64,000 nucleotides of DNA from Butyricimonas muris (GTDB lineage: Bacteria; Bacteroidota; Bacteroidia; Bacteroidales; Marinifilaceae). A model generated the notes under the pieces. The model did no database searches and was not told where the DNA came from. It worked only from the letters and a program-made list of their open reading frames with translations. Shown piece after piece: positions 24,614-33,804 of this stretch; the stretch's first letter is position 1, and each line of letters begins with the position of its first letter. The stretch lies in NCBI RefSeq assembly GCF_046365375.1, contig NZ_JBKEIT010000006.1:62001-126000 (forward strand), given 5' to 3'. Position numbers and translations under genes: made by a program.

Positions 24614-26131
24614 ATGATACGGATATTTACGATTGGAATAATACTATTGTTGACGGTATCTTGTTCCGGCTTTTTGAAAGATTACTCACAGGATTTGGCG
24701 TATGTGCATTCATACACGGATCTGGACGAATTGTTGATTGGTGGTGCTTATCTGGCACCTGATTTTACGAGTCTGGAGGGGGTGACGCCTTACGTGCATT
24801 TGATGGCAGACGAAATACGAGAGAATATAGAGGATGCGAATGGTTTCGGTTCGGACTTGAATACACACGGGAGAGATAAATATTTCGGCTACTACACGTG
24901 GCAAAAACGAGTTGACCTTGGAATTGATAATTTGGAGAAAGTGAACCAGAGTTTAGATTGGCAATGTTTTTATGAACGTATCAACGTTGCCAACATGATT
25001 ATCGCGGGAATCGCAGACCAGAAAGCGTCTAACGAAGAAGAGGAAGCCGATATAGCCCGCATACGGGGCGAGGCTTATTTTTTACGAGGTGTTTATTATT
25101 TTTGGTTGGTGAATCTTTACGGGAAGCCATATACAGCATCAACGGCATCAACTGATCCGGCAGTACCTTTAAAAACGACGGAATACGTGGAAGATAAGAA
25201 ATTTACCCGTAATAGTGTTCAAGAGGTGTTCGATCAGGTGATTAAGGATCTGGATGAAGCGGAGAAAAGTTTGGAGAAAGCGGTGCATAAGTCTATTTTC
25301 CGTGCGGACATTACGGCGGCGTACTTGTTGAAAAGTCGGGTTTACCTTTATATGCGCGATTGGGAGAAGGCGAAGTTTTATGCTGAAAAAGTATTGGAGA
25401 ATAATAATAGTTTGGTTGATCTCAATACATTCCCGGCAAAAGGGAAGTTTTTGGATGACGATTGTGCGGAGATAATTTTTTCAACCGGCAATAATTGGTT
25501 AGGACTGAATACTACTATGCAGCAGAAAGGAATGAGTACTTCACAAGATTTGATAGATGCGTTACAAGAGAACGAAAATGATTTGCGTTTTAATATATTT
25601 TTGTCGAAGGATTATCCTCCTTATTATCCTTGTAATAAATACGAGGGATACGGGGGAAATATATCTGATGTATGCGTGTACAGGACGGCGGAGGCTTACT
25701 TGAATCTGGCGGAAGCGTGTGCTTACTTGAATGATGAAGGCGGGGCTCGCGAAACGCTGAACGCTCTTAGAAAGTGTCGCATTCATGAAGATTATGAAGT
25801 CACTTCTTCTGGTAAAGCGTTGATGGAGGATATTCGGAATGAACGTTATCGCGAACTGTGTTTCGAGGGACACCGGTGGTATGATTTGAGGCGTTATAGC
25901 GTGTGCGAGCAGTACCCGTTGGAAAAGGTCTTGCGTAATACATACACGACATTCCTATATGATTATGACGTGTATAAGAATATTCCCCAGCAAACGTTCG
26001 TGTACAAGTTGAAACCCGGTGATCCGGCTTATGTTCTGCCTATCCCGAGAGAGGTTTTGGAATTTGATGAATTGATGAATGATAATCCTCGAAATGATAG
26101 AGGTGTAGCTGAAACTATAAATTATAATTAA
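24614..26131 (+). CDS. SusD/RagB-type outer-membrane lipoprotein
   Basis: A 505-residue SusD-family protein with a lipoprotein signal ending LTVSC (Cys17). TPR-like helices include EEADIARIRGEAYFLRGVYY, typical of the family, and the C-terminal part has the hallmark NERYRELCFEGHRWYDLRRY and the late YVLPIPREVLE. It forms the surface lid on the SusC barrel encoded just upstream. Substrate specificity cannot be read from the sequence. Confidence 0.94.
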   Translation: MIRIFTIGIILLLTVSCSGFLKDYSQDLAYVHSYTDLDELLIGGAYLAPDFTSLEGVTPYVHLMADEIRENIEDANGFGSDLNTHGRDKYFGYYTWQKRVDLGIDNLEKVNQSLDWQCFYERINVANMIIAGIADQKASNEEEEADIARIRGEAYFLRGVYYFWLVNLYGKPYTASTASTDPAVPLKTTEYVEDKKFTRNSVQEVFDQVIKDLDEAEKSLEKAVHKSIFRADITAAYLLKSRVYLYMRDWEKAKFYAEKVLENNNSLVDLNTFPAKGKFLDDDCAEIIFSTGNNWLGLNTTMQQKGMSTSQDLIDALQENENDLRFNIFLSKDYPPYYPCNKYEGYGGNISDVCVYRTAEAYLNLAEACAYLNDEGGARETLNALRKCRIHEDYEVTSSGKALMEDIRNERYRELCFEGHRWYDLRRYSVCEQYPLEKVLRNTYTTFLYDYDVYKNIPQQTFVYKLKPGDPAYVLPIPREVLEFDELMNDNPRNDRGVAETINYN

Positions 26132-26143
26132 AGACAGAGAGTT

Positions 26144-27088
26144 ATGTATCGAATATTGGGTTTTATAATATTGGGACTGTTAGGTGTCGCTTGCCAGAAA
26201 GAAGGTAATTTAGTATCCGGTGAAGGTATCGAGAACTATTTTGAAGTCCCGGGTACGGCTATGGATGAGGAGTCCGTGTTGCGACGGGAATTTCAGAAAG
26301 AAACGGGTAGCTATTTACTATTTAACGATACTCTGCGGAAAGAATTTCTGGGGAGGGACGAAGACGGTTTTCCGCGATATTCTTTTGAAACGGTTGAGTT
26401 GGGATATGGCATTCTCTCTTCCTCCATGGATAAGTTCACGTTCCATTATTTGGAGAATATGGAAATAAAGAGGGCTGGCGTGAGTTTTGTAAAAGAACGT
26501 TTGTTGGCTTTGATGGATAAATCATTGGCTCCTTATTCGTTTTTGCTAGTGAATACGATTTTACAATACCCGTTTTATTTAGAGGAAGGGATGGAAGCAA
26601 GTGAAGGTTTTTATGGAGAAGGTTATCCTATAAATTTTTATTCCGGAACCCGATGTATGGCGATTTCAATGGGGGATATCTTGGGTATGGACGACGAGGA
26701 ACAGGTTGGTTTTCTGAAAGAGATCATGATTGCGATGGTTAGTAATATGTTGACAGCTCGTCCTTCTGTATTGCTTGATTTTTATGCCCCGGGAAAAGAT
26801 TATTACGATAAATCGGGCTATATGTATGAGTTATTTCCTGATCTTTATATTAACGATTTGCGAGAGTTGGGCTTTATTACCGGTTCGCTGGAATATGATG
26901 AGGACTATTGGGATTATCGTGTTCAATTTCCATCAGAAAAAGAAGATGTTCTTAGTTTTATGGAGGTAATGTTCGGGGACGAAGATGTATTTTTGGAAGA
27001 AAATGCAGCTTATCCGATTGTTATCGAGAAGTATAATTTATTAAAGAAGGTGGTGACGGATTTGGGAATTCATTTGGAAATGTTTTAA
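26144..27088 (+). CDS. SusD-locus lipoprotein, possibly a degenerate zinc-metallohydrolase-like protein
   Basis: A 314-residue lipoprotein (signal ending LGVAC, Cys17). I do not recognise it firmly. Its layout recalls the substrate-import-associated zinc metallohydrolase lipoproteins that follow SusCD: APYSFLLVNTIL (about 129-140), TRCMAISMGD (169-178), then a helix where HExxH is expected, a downstream SEKEDVLSFMEVMF like the EDFAEM motif, and a C-terminal YNLLKKVVTDLGIHL. At the expected zinc site it reads LKEIMIAM (191-198): the Glu remains and both His are gone. If the alignment holds, it is a binding protein and not an enzyme. This is inference. Confidence 0.6.
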   Translation: MYRILGFIILGLLGVACQKEGNLVSGEGIENYFEVPGTAMDEESVLRREFQKETGSYLLFNDTLRKEFLGRDEDGFPRYSFETVELGYGILSSSMDKFTFHYLENMEIKRAGVSFVKERLLALMDKSLAPYSFLLVNTILQYPFYLEEGMEASEGFYGEGYPINFYSGTRCMAISMGDILGMDDEEQVGFLKEIMIAMVSNMLTARPSVLLDFYAPGKDYYDKSGYMYELFPDLYINDLRELGFITGSLEYDEDYWDYRVQFPSEKEDVLSFMEVMFGDEDVFLEENAAYPIVIEKYNLLKKVVTDLGIHLEMF

Positions 27089-27100
27089 TAGGAAGTAATT

Positions 27101-27787
27101 ATGAGAAATAGATATATAATAGTTATTGCATTGTTTCTTCTGGCAGTTGGTGCGTGTGATGATAACGAGAGCGTTTTGCCCCGGGTCTTACCAAGTGAGG
27201 AGGGTAATTTTACGGATCAACGAGATGGTAGTGTGTATCATTGGGTACGTTATGGTGATCTGGAATGGATGACCGAAAATATGCGGGTGGAGGTGGAAAA
27301 CGGTGAGAGCCAAATTTACTCTGAAATTCAGATTACCCCGGAGGAGAGGAAGGACCAAGAAGCCCAGAATTGTATAAAATACGGGTATTTATATGATTAT
27401 GAGGCTGCTCAAGAAGCCGTGCCGGAAGGATGGCGGATACCTACTGATGAGGATTGGCAAAAGTTGGAGAAGCTGATGGGAATGTCCGAAAGTGAATTGT
27501 CCGTGTTCGGGTGGAGAGGCGACCGACAAGGTGAAATGTTGCAACAGAAAGAGATGTTATGGTTGCGTCCCGGCGGGTTTGTAAACTATGAGGATAAGTC
27601 GTTTGGAAGTTATACTCCTGATTTTCTCGGTTTTTATGGTTTTTTCTGGTCATCCTCAGAAGATACGGGAAAACAGAAAGCAATAATATACAGGCAAATA
27701 TGTTACAATACGTCCCAGATCGGACGTTTCAGTACATTGCCTGAAAAATTATTGAGTGTACGTTGCGTGAGAGACGTTTCTAAATAG
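27101..27787 (+). CDS. FISUMP-domain lipoprotein
   Basis: A 228-residue lipoprotein (AVGAC, Cys19) with the Fibrobacter succinogenes major paralogous domain: EWMTENMRVEVE, YGYLYDYEAAQEAVPEGWRI, PTDEDWQKLEKLMG and the C-terminal GFFWSSSED and LSVRCVRD. These domains are common in surface lipoproteins of Bacteroidetes and have no known catalytic role. It is the last gene of the SusCD transcript before a strong terminator, so it is probably a surface accessory of this transporter. Confidence 0.85.
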   Translation: MRNRYIIVIALFLLAVGACDDNESVLPRVLPSEEGNFTDQRDGSVYHWVRYGDLEWMTENMRVEVENGESQIYSEIQITPEERKDQEAQNCIKYGYLYDYEAAQEAVPEGWRIPTDEDWQKLEKLMGMSESELSVFGWRGDRQGEMLQQKEMLWLRPGGFVNYEDKSFGSYTPDFLGFYGFFWSSSEDTGKQKAIIYRQICYNTSQIGRFSTLPEKLLSVRCVRDVSK

Positions 27788-27810
27788 TAAAGTGTAATGA
27801 GGGATCCGAT

Positions 27811-27834
27811 TGGGAGAGTTTTTTAACTCTCCCA
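27811..27834 (+). terminator. Stem-loop terminator after the first SusCD operon
   Basis: TGGGAGAGTT and AACTCTCCCA form a perfect 10-bp stem with a TTTT loop, 24 bases after the FISUMP stop. A moderate T-rich stretch follows. It separates the SusCD genes from the ABC genes, though read-through is likely because no clear promoter precedes the latter. Confidence 0.65.
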
Positions 27835-27892
27835 GGGTTTCTATTTGTGATTAAAAACATATTCGGGAATAAAAAATGTAAAGATGTATTGT

Positions 27893-28819
27893 ATGGAAGA
27901 ACCTATTGTTTTAGTGAAAAATTTATCTCATCGTTATTCGGTTCAATGGGCGATTAAAGATATAAATTTTGAAATTAATAAAAGCGGTGTTTACGGTTTG
28001 CTCGGTTCTAACGGAGCGGGGAAATCAACCACGATGAATATCATGTGTGGTGTGCTAAAGCCGACTCAAGGTGAGGTGTTTATCAGGGGTATTAATTTGC
28101 GCAAGCATCCGGTTGAGGCGAGAAGGCATAACGGTTTTTTGCCCCAGAAACCTCCTTTACAGGTGGAATTAACCGTTAAAGAATATTTGACGTATTGTGC
28201 TAATTTACGACAAATTCCTTCCAAGATGATCCCTGGAGCTGTTTCGGAAGTCATGGCTCAATGCGGTATCGAACATTTCCAAAAACGCTTGCTGCGGAAT
28301 TTGTCCGGGGGATACCAGCAGCGCGTGGGGATTGCTCAAGCGATTATCCATAAACCGGAATTGGTGGTGTTGGACGAGCCGACAAATGGGTTGGACCCGA
28401 ACCAGATCGTGGAAGTCAGGCATTTGATTAAGGAGATTGCCCGGGAGCGTACTGTACTTCTTTCAACTCATATATTGTCGGAAGTGCAAGCCGCTTGCGA
28501 TTATATCCGGATGATCGAGCATGGTCACGTGGTTTTTTCCGGTACGGTGGAAGAGTTTAATAATTACGTGGCATCGGATACCTTGTGTGTAACGTTTGCC
28601 AATGAAGTGAAACCGGAAGATTTGGAAGCCTTACCGCAAATCCGGAAAGTGGAAGTTGAAGATAAAAATAAATACCGTGTTCGATTTGAGGAAGGGAATG
28701 AAGCTATTCATCAAATTGTGGAAATGAGTGTGGTTCAAAATTGGGAATTGAGAGAAATATACGTGGAAAAAACTTCAATGGATACTGTTTTCGCGGAATT
28801 GTCTAAAAATAATAAATAA
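27893..28819 (+). CDS. GldA-like ABC transporter ATP-binding protein, copy 1
   Basis: A protein of about 308 residues with Walker A GSNGAGKSTT, Q-loop FLPQKPP, signature LSGGYQQR, Walker B VVLDEPTNGLDPNQ and H-loop STHILSE. The start is put at the ATG giving MEEPIVLVKN, because the paralogue at 53928 begins the same way. The C-terminal accessory part is the DUF4162-like type seen in GldA and other ABC-2 exporters. It powers the fused permease encoded 11 bases downstream. It is clearly paralogous to the ATPase at 53928. Confidence 0.92.
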   Translation: MEEPIVLVKNLSHRYSVQWAIKDINFEINKSGVYGLLGSNGAGKSTTMNIMCGVLKPTQGEVFIRGINLRKHPVEARRHNGFLPQKPPLQVELTVKEYLTYCANLRQIPSKMIPGAVSEVMAQCGIEHFQKRLLRNLSGGYQQRVGIAQAIIHKPELVVLDEPTNGLDPNQIVEVRHLIKEIARERTVLLSTHILSEVQAACDYIRMIEHGHVVFSGTVEEFNNYVASDTLCVTFANEVKPEDLEALPQIRKVEVEDKNKYRVRFEEGNEAIHQIVEMSVVQNWELREIYVEKTSMDTVFAELSKNNK

Positions 28820-28830
28820 AAGAGTGGTGT

Positions 28831-31095
28831 ATGAGAACGATATATAAAATAGCCAAGACAGAATTGCAGGTCTTGTTTTATTCCCCGATAGCCTGGATGA
28901 TTATCATTATTTTTACTTTTCAGGCAAGCATGATTTTTTCTGTTTTATTTGAAGGAACGATAAAGTTTCACTCCATGGTAGATCATGGAACGTACAATCT
29001 GACCGCTATGACGTTTGCCGATAAGAAAGGACTTTTTATGCAGATATTATTTTCTCTTTATCTCTACATCCCGTTGTTGACGATGGGATTGATGAGTAGG
29101 GAGTATAGTAGTGGGTCTATTAAATTGTTGTACAATTCACCCATCACGAATACCCAGATTATATTGGGTAAATATCTGTCCATGATGGTTTACGCGTTGG
29201 TGTTGATTGCAATCCTTTCGGTATTTGTCGTGTTTGCCGGGATTACGATCCCGCATTTTGATTGGGGGCTTTGTTTTTCCGGGTTGCTGGGAATTTATTT
29301 ATTAATATGCGTGTATTCCGCCATCGGTTTGTTTATGTCGAGTATTACCTCGTATCAATTGGTGGCGGCTTTATGTACATTGTCTTTGTTAGCCGTGTTG
29401 AGTTATATGCGGGAAGTGTGGCAAAACATTGAGTTCGTGCGGGAGCTGACGTATTGGTTATCTATATCCGGCAGGGCAAATCAATTTATCCATGGGTTAA
29501 TTTGTAGTGAAGATCTACTTTATTTCTTGATCTTGATTGCTTTGTTTCTGTGTTTGACGATTATACAGCTTCAAGCAGCCCGGCAAAAGAGTAGATGGAC
29601 AGTTACATGGAGCAAGTTTTTTATGTTGTTTGCGGGGGTTATGTTTTTGGGATACTTGACTTCCCGCCCGAAATTGATGTTTTTTTATGATGCAACGCAG
29701 ACTAAAGCGATGTCACTCGTTCCTAAAACACAGGAGTTGATTTCAAAGTTGAAAGGAGGCATGACGATTACCACTTACGGGAATATCATGGAGAATGATT
29801 TTGGATACGTGGCGTCCAGATCCGTGAAGGAAGATATTGCTGGTGAATTGATGCCTTATATTCGTTTCAAGCCGGAAACTGATACAAAATATGTCTACTA
29901 TTACCCAAAAGACACGGAGACGAGAGATTTGTATTATATGGTAGATTTGTTGGATGAGAATATAAATAAGGTATTACGTTCCGACAAGGTGGATATTCCA
30001 ATAGATTCCGTGGCGGAAGGGATAAGTATTGTACGTATTTTTGAACGGGAGAATGGGCAGAAAGAGATTTTGCCCGTGTATAATGACGCGACAAAATTTC
30101 CGAAGGAAGAAGACTATTTTACGATGTTCAGGCGTTTTGTGGAAACTCCTCATCCAGTCGGTTATTTGACAGGACATGGAGAACGGAATATGTTAAAATC
30201 TGCGGATCGGGATTATCGTTTGATTATGAGGGAGAGATCATTTCGTCAATCTTTTATAAATAACGGATTTGATGTGGTAGAATTGACTTTGGAACAGAAG
30301 GTTCCCTCGGATGTCAATTTGTTGATTATTGCGGATCCTCGAGGGCAATTGACAGATCTTGAGAAAGGAAATTTACAGGAGTATATTGATCGGGGTGGTA
30401 ATTTGTTTATGGCATTGAATCCGCAAAGTTCTCAGAGTTTTAAAGAGTTCATCGAGCAATTCGGGGTAGATGTTGTCCCGGGGTCTTTGGTGAGACCGAA
30501 TAGCCGGACGACCGCTGATATTGTTTATTCTATAAGTATCCCGAATAGTGCGGATAAAATGGGTGGAATCTTTGGCGATTTGTTACGGGAAGAAACTTTG
30601 ATGGCTGGTGCTCGTTGTTGTGGGTTTAATTATCCCGCGAATAAAGGATATGATGTAACTCCTCTTTTTACAACAGCCGGTAAAGGTGTTTGGAATGAAG
30701 TGGAAACAACGAATTTTGCTGATGATACTGTGCGGTTGAATCCCGTGGCAGGTGAAGTCGAGAAAGCATACGTGACAGGTCTTGGAGTTTCCCGGAAAGT
30801 GGACGATCGAGTGCAAAAGATCATGTTGTTCGGGAATGCAGACTACTTTAGTAACACGGGGCTTGATTTTAAAGCGGAGGAAGGAGTTCTGAATCTTGAC
30901 GTTATGGGGGCATCCGTTTATTGGTTGTCGGATGGGTATTCTCCGGTTCAGATTGTTCGTCCCGTCCCGCCAGATGAATATATAAATATTACCCGAAAGA
31001 ATTCAAAATGGATCAGTATTTTCTTCTTGGGGATTTATCCCGGAATATTATTATTGATCGCCTTGGGATTGTGGCTTATGAGAAGAGGAAAGTAA
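28831..31095 (+). CDS. Fused ABC-2 permease and GldG-like protein, copy 1
   Basis: A 754-residue fusion. The N-terminal part (about 1-250) is an ABC-2 permease of the GldF type with about six membrane helices (SPIAWMIIIIFTFQASMIF to LILIALFLCLTIIQL). A seventh helix near 265 leads to a large extracytoplasmic GldG-like domain (PVGYLTGHGERNML; YIDRGGNLFMALNP), closed by a C-terminal helix and the basic tail RRGK. In gliding species GldF and GldG are separate proteins; here one chain carries both. No other gliding genes are present, so a role in export tied to the SusCD locus is more likely. The cargo is unknown. Confidence 0.85.
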   Translation: MRTIYKIAKTELQVLFYSPIAWMIIIIFTFQASMIFSVLFEGTIKFHSMVDHGTYNLTAMTFADKKGLFMQILFSLYLYIPLLTMGLMSREYSSGSIKLLYNSPITNTQIILGKYLSMMVYALVLIAILSVFVVFAGITIPHFDWGLCFSGLLGIYLLICVYSAIGLFMSSITSYQLVAALCTLSLLAVLSYMREVWQNIEFVRELTYWLSISGRANQFIHGLICSEDLLYFLILIALFLCLTIIQLQAARQKSRWTVTWSKFFMLFAGVMFLGYLTSRPKLMFFYDATQTKAMSLVPKTQELISKLKGGMTITTYGNIMENDFGYVASRSVKEDIAGELMPYIRFKPETDTKYVYYYPKDTETRDLYYMVDLLDENINKVLRSDKVDIPIDSVAEGISIVRIFERENGQKEILPVYNDATKFPKEEDYFTMFRRFVETPHPVGYLTGHGERNMLKSADRDYRLIMRERSFRQSFINNGFDVVELTLEQKVPSDVNLLIIADPRGQLTDLEKGNLQEYIDRGGNLFMALNPQSSQSFKEFIEQFGVDVVPGSLVRPNSRTTADIVYSISIPNSADKMGGIFGDLLREETLMAGARCCGFNYPANKGYDVTPLFTTAGKGVWNEVETTNFADDTVRLNPVAGEVEKAYVTGLGVSRKVDDRVQKIMLFGNADYFSNTGLDFKAEEGVLNLDVMGASVYWLSDGYSPVQIVRPVPPDEYINITRKNSKWISIFFLGIYPGILLLIALGLWLMRRGK

Positions 31096-31124
31096 CACAA
31101 GCGGTTATTTAATTGCTAGGTATA

Positions 31125-31162
31125 AAGAGAGCGATTGAAAACTTCTTTTCAATCGCTCTCTT
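31125..31162. terminator. Perfect 17-bp bidirectional terminator
   Basis: The arms 31125-31141 and 31146-31162 are exact reverse complements (AAGAGAGCGATTGAAAA) around loop CTTC. It lies between the convergent permease gene and the aminotransferase gene and should stop transcription from both sides. Confidence 0.9.
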
Positions 31163-31170
31163 GTATAATA

Positions 31171-32334
31171 TTAGTTTCTGATAGCGGCAATTTCCTTTAC
31201 TGCCTCGATCGCCGTGTTCACGTCTTCTTCCGTGGTGAAGGCGCCGATGCTCATGCGGACAGTGCCGTGGAGATCGAATGTGCCAATCACCTCGTGTACT
31301 TTCGGTGCGCACTGCAATCCGGTGCGCACTGCAATATTGTAGTCCACGTCAAGCATGGTACCCACGTCAGCGGAATCGAATCCGTTGATGTTGAAGCTAA
31401 GTACCGGGTTCTTGTTTTCGGGGCTGTTGGCGCAATAGGTGGTGACACCTTCTATGTCTTGTAACGCTTTACGCAGTTTATTCCATAATTGGATTTCCCG
31501 GTGGTGTATATTCATGATACCCTGCTCCTGAATCCATTTTACCCCGGCATTCAATCCGGCAACACCTAACAAGTTCAATGTACCGTATTCCAAACGATAC
31601 GGATACTCATCCAGATGCACGGGATAAGCGGAACGCACCCCGGTACCACCGGCACGGGTATGTTTGATCTCGATGCCTTCACGCACGTATGAACCGCCGA
31701 TTCCCGTCGGTCCCATGAGGCATTTATGCCCGGTGAAGCAATACACATCTATGCCGCAGGCTTGCATATCCAAGTCCACGGCTCCGGCACCCTGACTGCC
31801 GTCTACCACGAAGATCACCCCTTTTTCTTTACATACCTTTCCGATCTCTGCCAAAGGTTGAATTGTTCCCAGTACGTTGGAGCAATGGGTAACCACCACG
31901 AATTTGGTGTTCGGTTGAATTGCTTTTTTGATGTCATCGGGATGCACGTAACCGTTCTCGTCAAAGGGAACGTAAGTCACGTCAATCGTACCGTTTTGAT
32001 GGTGCATATTGAGGGGGCGCAATACCGAGTTGTGTTCCAGCATGGTGGAAACCACGTGAATACCTTTCTCTACCAGACCGTTGATGATGAGGTTTAATGA
32101 ATCCGTGGCGTTATAGCTGAACGTCAGACGGTTGTGGTCTGTTCCCCCGTTGAAGAGCTTCGTCAGCATCTTGCGGGTGCTGTTCACCACTTCTTCCGTT
32201 TCAACGGCAGCATCGAATCCGGAGCGTCCGGGATTAACACCATGTTTGCGATAGAAATCGTTCATGAAATCATAAACGACATCCGGCTTCGGGAAGCTGG
32301 TTGCTGAATTGTCTAAGTAGATTAATTTGCTCAT
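31171..32334 (-). CDS. Class V aminotransferase, cysteine desulfurase-like
   Basis: A 387-residue PLP enzyme of the NifS/SufS superfamily. The PLP lysine is Lys204 in TGHKCLMGPTG. A Cys at 342 in AVRTGLQCAPKVHE sits at the place of the persulfide cysteine (SufS-type RxGxxCA). The N-terminus YLDNSATSFPKP and the length fit the cysteine desulfurase family of uncertain partner (EF2568 type). It is the last gene of the minus-strand cluster with DsrC, the membrane protein and the DsrK-like protein, about 170 bases downstream of the latter. It could supply sulfane sulfur from cysteine to DsrC. That link is inferred from context only. Confidence 0.85.
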   Translation of the reverse strand: MSKLIYLDNSATSFPKPDVVYDFMNDFYRKHGVNPGRSGFDAAVETEEVVNSTRKMLTKLFNGGTDHNRLTFSYNATDSLNLIINGLVEKGIHVVSTMLEHNSVLRPLNMHHQNGTIDVTYVPFDENGYVHPDDIKKAIQPNTKFVVVTHCSNVLGTIQPLAEIGKVCKEKGVIFVVDGSQGAGAVDLDMQACGIDVYCFTGHKCLMGPTGIGGSYVREGIEIKHTRAGGTGVRSAYPVHLDEYPYRLEYGTLNLLGVAGLNAGVKWIQEQGIMNIHHREIQLWNKLRKALQDIEGVTTYCANSPENKNPVLSFNINGFDSADVGTMLDVDYNIAVRTGLQCAPKVHEVIGTFDLHGTVRMSIGAFTTEEDVNTAIEAVKEIAAIRN

Positions 32335-32437
32335 AACTTGTATTAATTTTAGATTTTAAATTTTAGATTCCAACCGCACAAGCCGACCATTTTTTTGTTC
32401 AAAATTTGAATTACTCACGACCTTCGAATTAGTCACC
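32335..32437. repeat. AT-rich motif gap
   Basis: TTTTAGATTTTAAATTTTAGA followed by TTCCAACCGCACAAG repeats the composite seen at 10815-10850 in the lysine operon. It shows that the gap motif family is not confined to that operon. Confidence 0.55.
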
Positions 32438-32486
32438 AACTCCTCCTCTGTTTATAGAGGAGGTGGCACGGAGTGCCGGAGGAGTT
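32438..32486. repeat. REP-like element with three-stem fold
   Basis: The outer arms AACTCCTCC (32438-32446) and GGAGGAGTT (32478-32486) are inverted repeats. Inside are GGCAC-GGA-GTGCC (32465-32477) and an alternative stem CCTCCTCT/AGAGGAGG (32442-32463). The first 15 bases recur as an exact inverted copy at 39693-39707. It looks like a palindromic intergenic repeat. Confidence 0.7.
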
Positions 32487-32502
32487 TCTTTATTTTTAAT
32501 TT

Positions 32503-33804
32503 TCAATTTTCAATTATCAGGGCGTCCGCGACCAATTCCGCCACGGTCTTTATGGTAATGCCCAGATTGTACGTGTGATTGATTTGCGTTAATTGGTCCA
32601 CGCAGTTGTGACAAGGGGTGACCACGATTTGTGCCCCGGTGGCGGTAATTTGGTCGGCTTTGACTTTACCGATTTTGAGGCGTCGTTCGTTGTACTCGCT
32701 CATGGCAAGAGCCCCGCCGCCGCCGCCGCAACAGAAGTTGTCGGTGCCGTAGGGCGTCATTTCCACCACGTGGGCTGCCGCCGCATTCACGACGAAACGG
32801 ATTTCATCGAGTAATCCGCCGTTGCGCACGAGATTGCAGGGGTCGTGTATGGTGACCACTTTATCGTTGAGCGTCTTGTCCAGTTTGATGCGTCCGCCAC
32901 GGATATATTCCCCGATCAATTCAACCACGGTAATCGTGTCGAAATCGTACTTCGTTTTGAGGTAGTTCGGGCCTTCCCAGCGCATGGCACGGGAACCGTG
33001 ACCGCATTCTCCCAGCACGAGGCGTTTGCAATTGAGTTTGTGTATCTCGTCGTAGAGGTTACGGGCGATTTGGGTTGCCTCGGCGTTGTTGCCGTTGAAG
33101 TAGCCGTAATTCGTCACGTCGTAGTACTTGGACGAGAGCGTCCAGTCCTCGCCGGCGGCGTAGAACACTTTGCCCATGGCGGCGATGGAGAGCGGGAAGA
33201 ACTTCGGTTCGCGCGGGTTCACGGTGTAAAACACGTTTTTGTCCGTCCGGTCGAGGAACAAGCCTGCTTTCGGGTCTTCCATTTCGTCCTGCAATTCTTC
33301 TTCCATCCATTGAATCGTGTCCACGAATTCTTCCGTGGGGATAGCCATGTTGTTGCCCGTGTTAACTGCCGCGTCAACCGTGGATTGCAGGGTTTTCGGC
33401 ACCATGCCCATCTCGGCGAGCATTTCCCTTCCTTTCTTCACCACGAAGGGAATATCTACCCCGATAGAGCAATGTTTCACGCAGCGCCCGCACATGGTGC
33501 AAGCCCCGAAAAGGGAATCGATCATCTCGTCGCACATCTCCCGGTTCAATTCCCGGGCGCGGAACAATTTTGGGAACGCGGCTCCCTGCCATGTCCGGTA
33601 GCGCCTGTAAATGGAGCTGACGAGGTCTACTTTTCTCGCCGGGATGAACTTGCTTTCTTTCATGGTGAGATAGTACATGCAACTATCTGCGCACAGCCCG
33701 CAACGCACGCATGAGTTCAAGTGGGTTTCCAGCTTGCTGTCATTCGTCTTGTCGAGGACGGCAAGGGCTTTGGCTTTTTGTTCGTTCGTGATATTGTTCA
33801 TCAT
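32503..33804 (-). CDS. DsrK/HdrD-like Fe-S oxidoreductase with CCG domains
   Basis: A 433-residue cytoplasmic protein. Two ferredoxin-type clusters come first: Cys32-35-38-42 and Cys102-105-108-112. Then come two cysteine-rich domains. The first keeps only LVLGECGHGS; the second has the full pattern C-x34-CC-x38-CxxC (DPCNLVRNGG, FCCGGGGGALAMS, TPCHNC), the ligand set of the noncubane or special [4Fe-4S] cluster in HdrB/HdrD/DsrK that reduces disulfides. Its start overlaps the stop of the membrane gene upstream (ATGATG overlapping TGA), so the two are translationally coupled. This matches a DsrMK arrangement. GlpC- or LutA-like roles are less likely given DsrC next to it. Confidence 0.85.
   Translation of the reverse strand: MMNNITNEQKAKALAVLDKTNDSKLETHLNSCVRCGLCADSCMYYLTMKESKFIPARKVDLVSSIYRRYRTWQGAAFPKLFRARELNREMCDEMIDSLFGACTMCGRCVKHCSIGVDIPFVVKKGREMLAEMGMVPKTLQSTVDAAVNTGNNMAIPTEEFVDTIQWMEEELQDEMEDPKAGLFLDRTDKNVFYTVNPREPKFFPLSIAAMGKVFYAAGEDWTLSSKYYDVTNYGYFNGNNAEATQIARNLYDEIHKLNCKRLVLGECGHGSRAMRWEGPNYLKTKYDFDTITVVELIGEYIRGGRIKLDKTLNDKVVTIHDPCNLVRNGGLLDEIRFVVNAAAAHVVEMTPYGTDNFCCGGGGGALAMSEYNERRLKIGKVKADQITATGAQIVVTPCHNCVDQLTQINHTYNLGITIKTVAELVADALIIEN

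Noticed and set aside
32845..33714. A 289-codon open frame antisense to the DsrK-like gene
   Set aside because: Its composition is skewed (rich in His, Val, Phe) and mirrors the real gene, whose cysteine motifs are clear.
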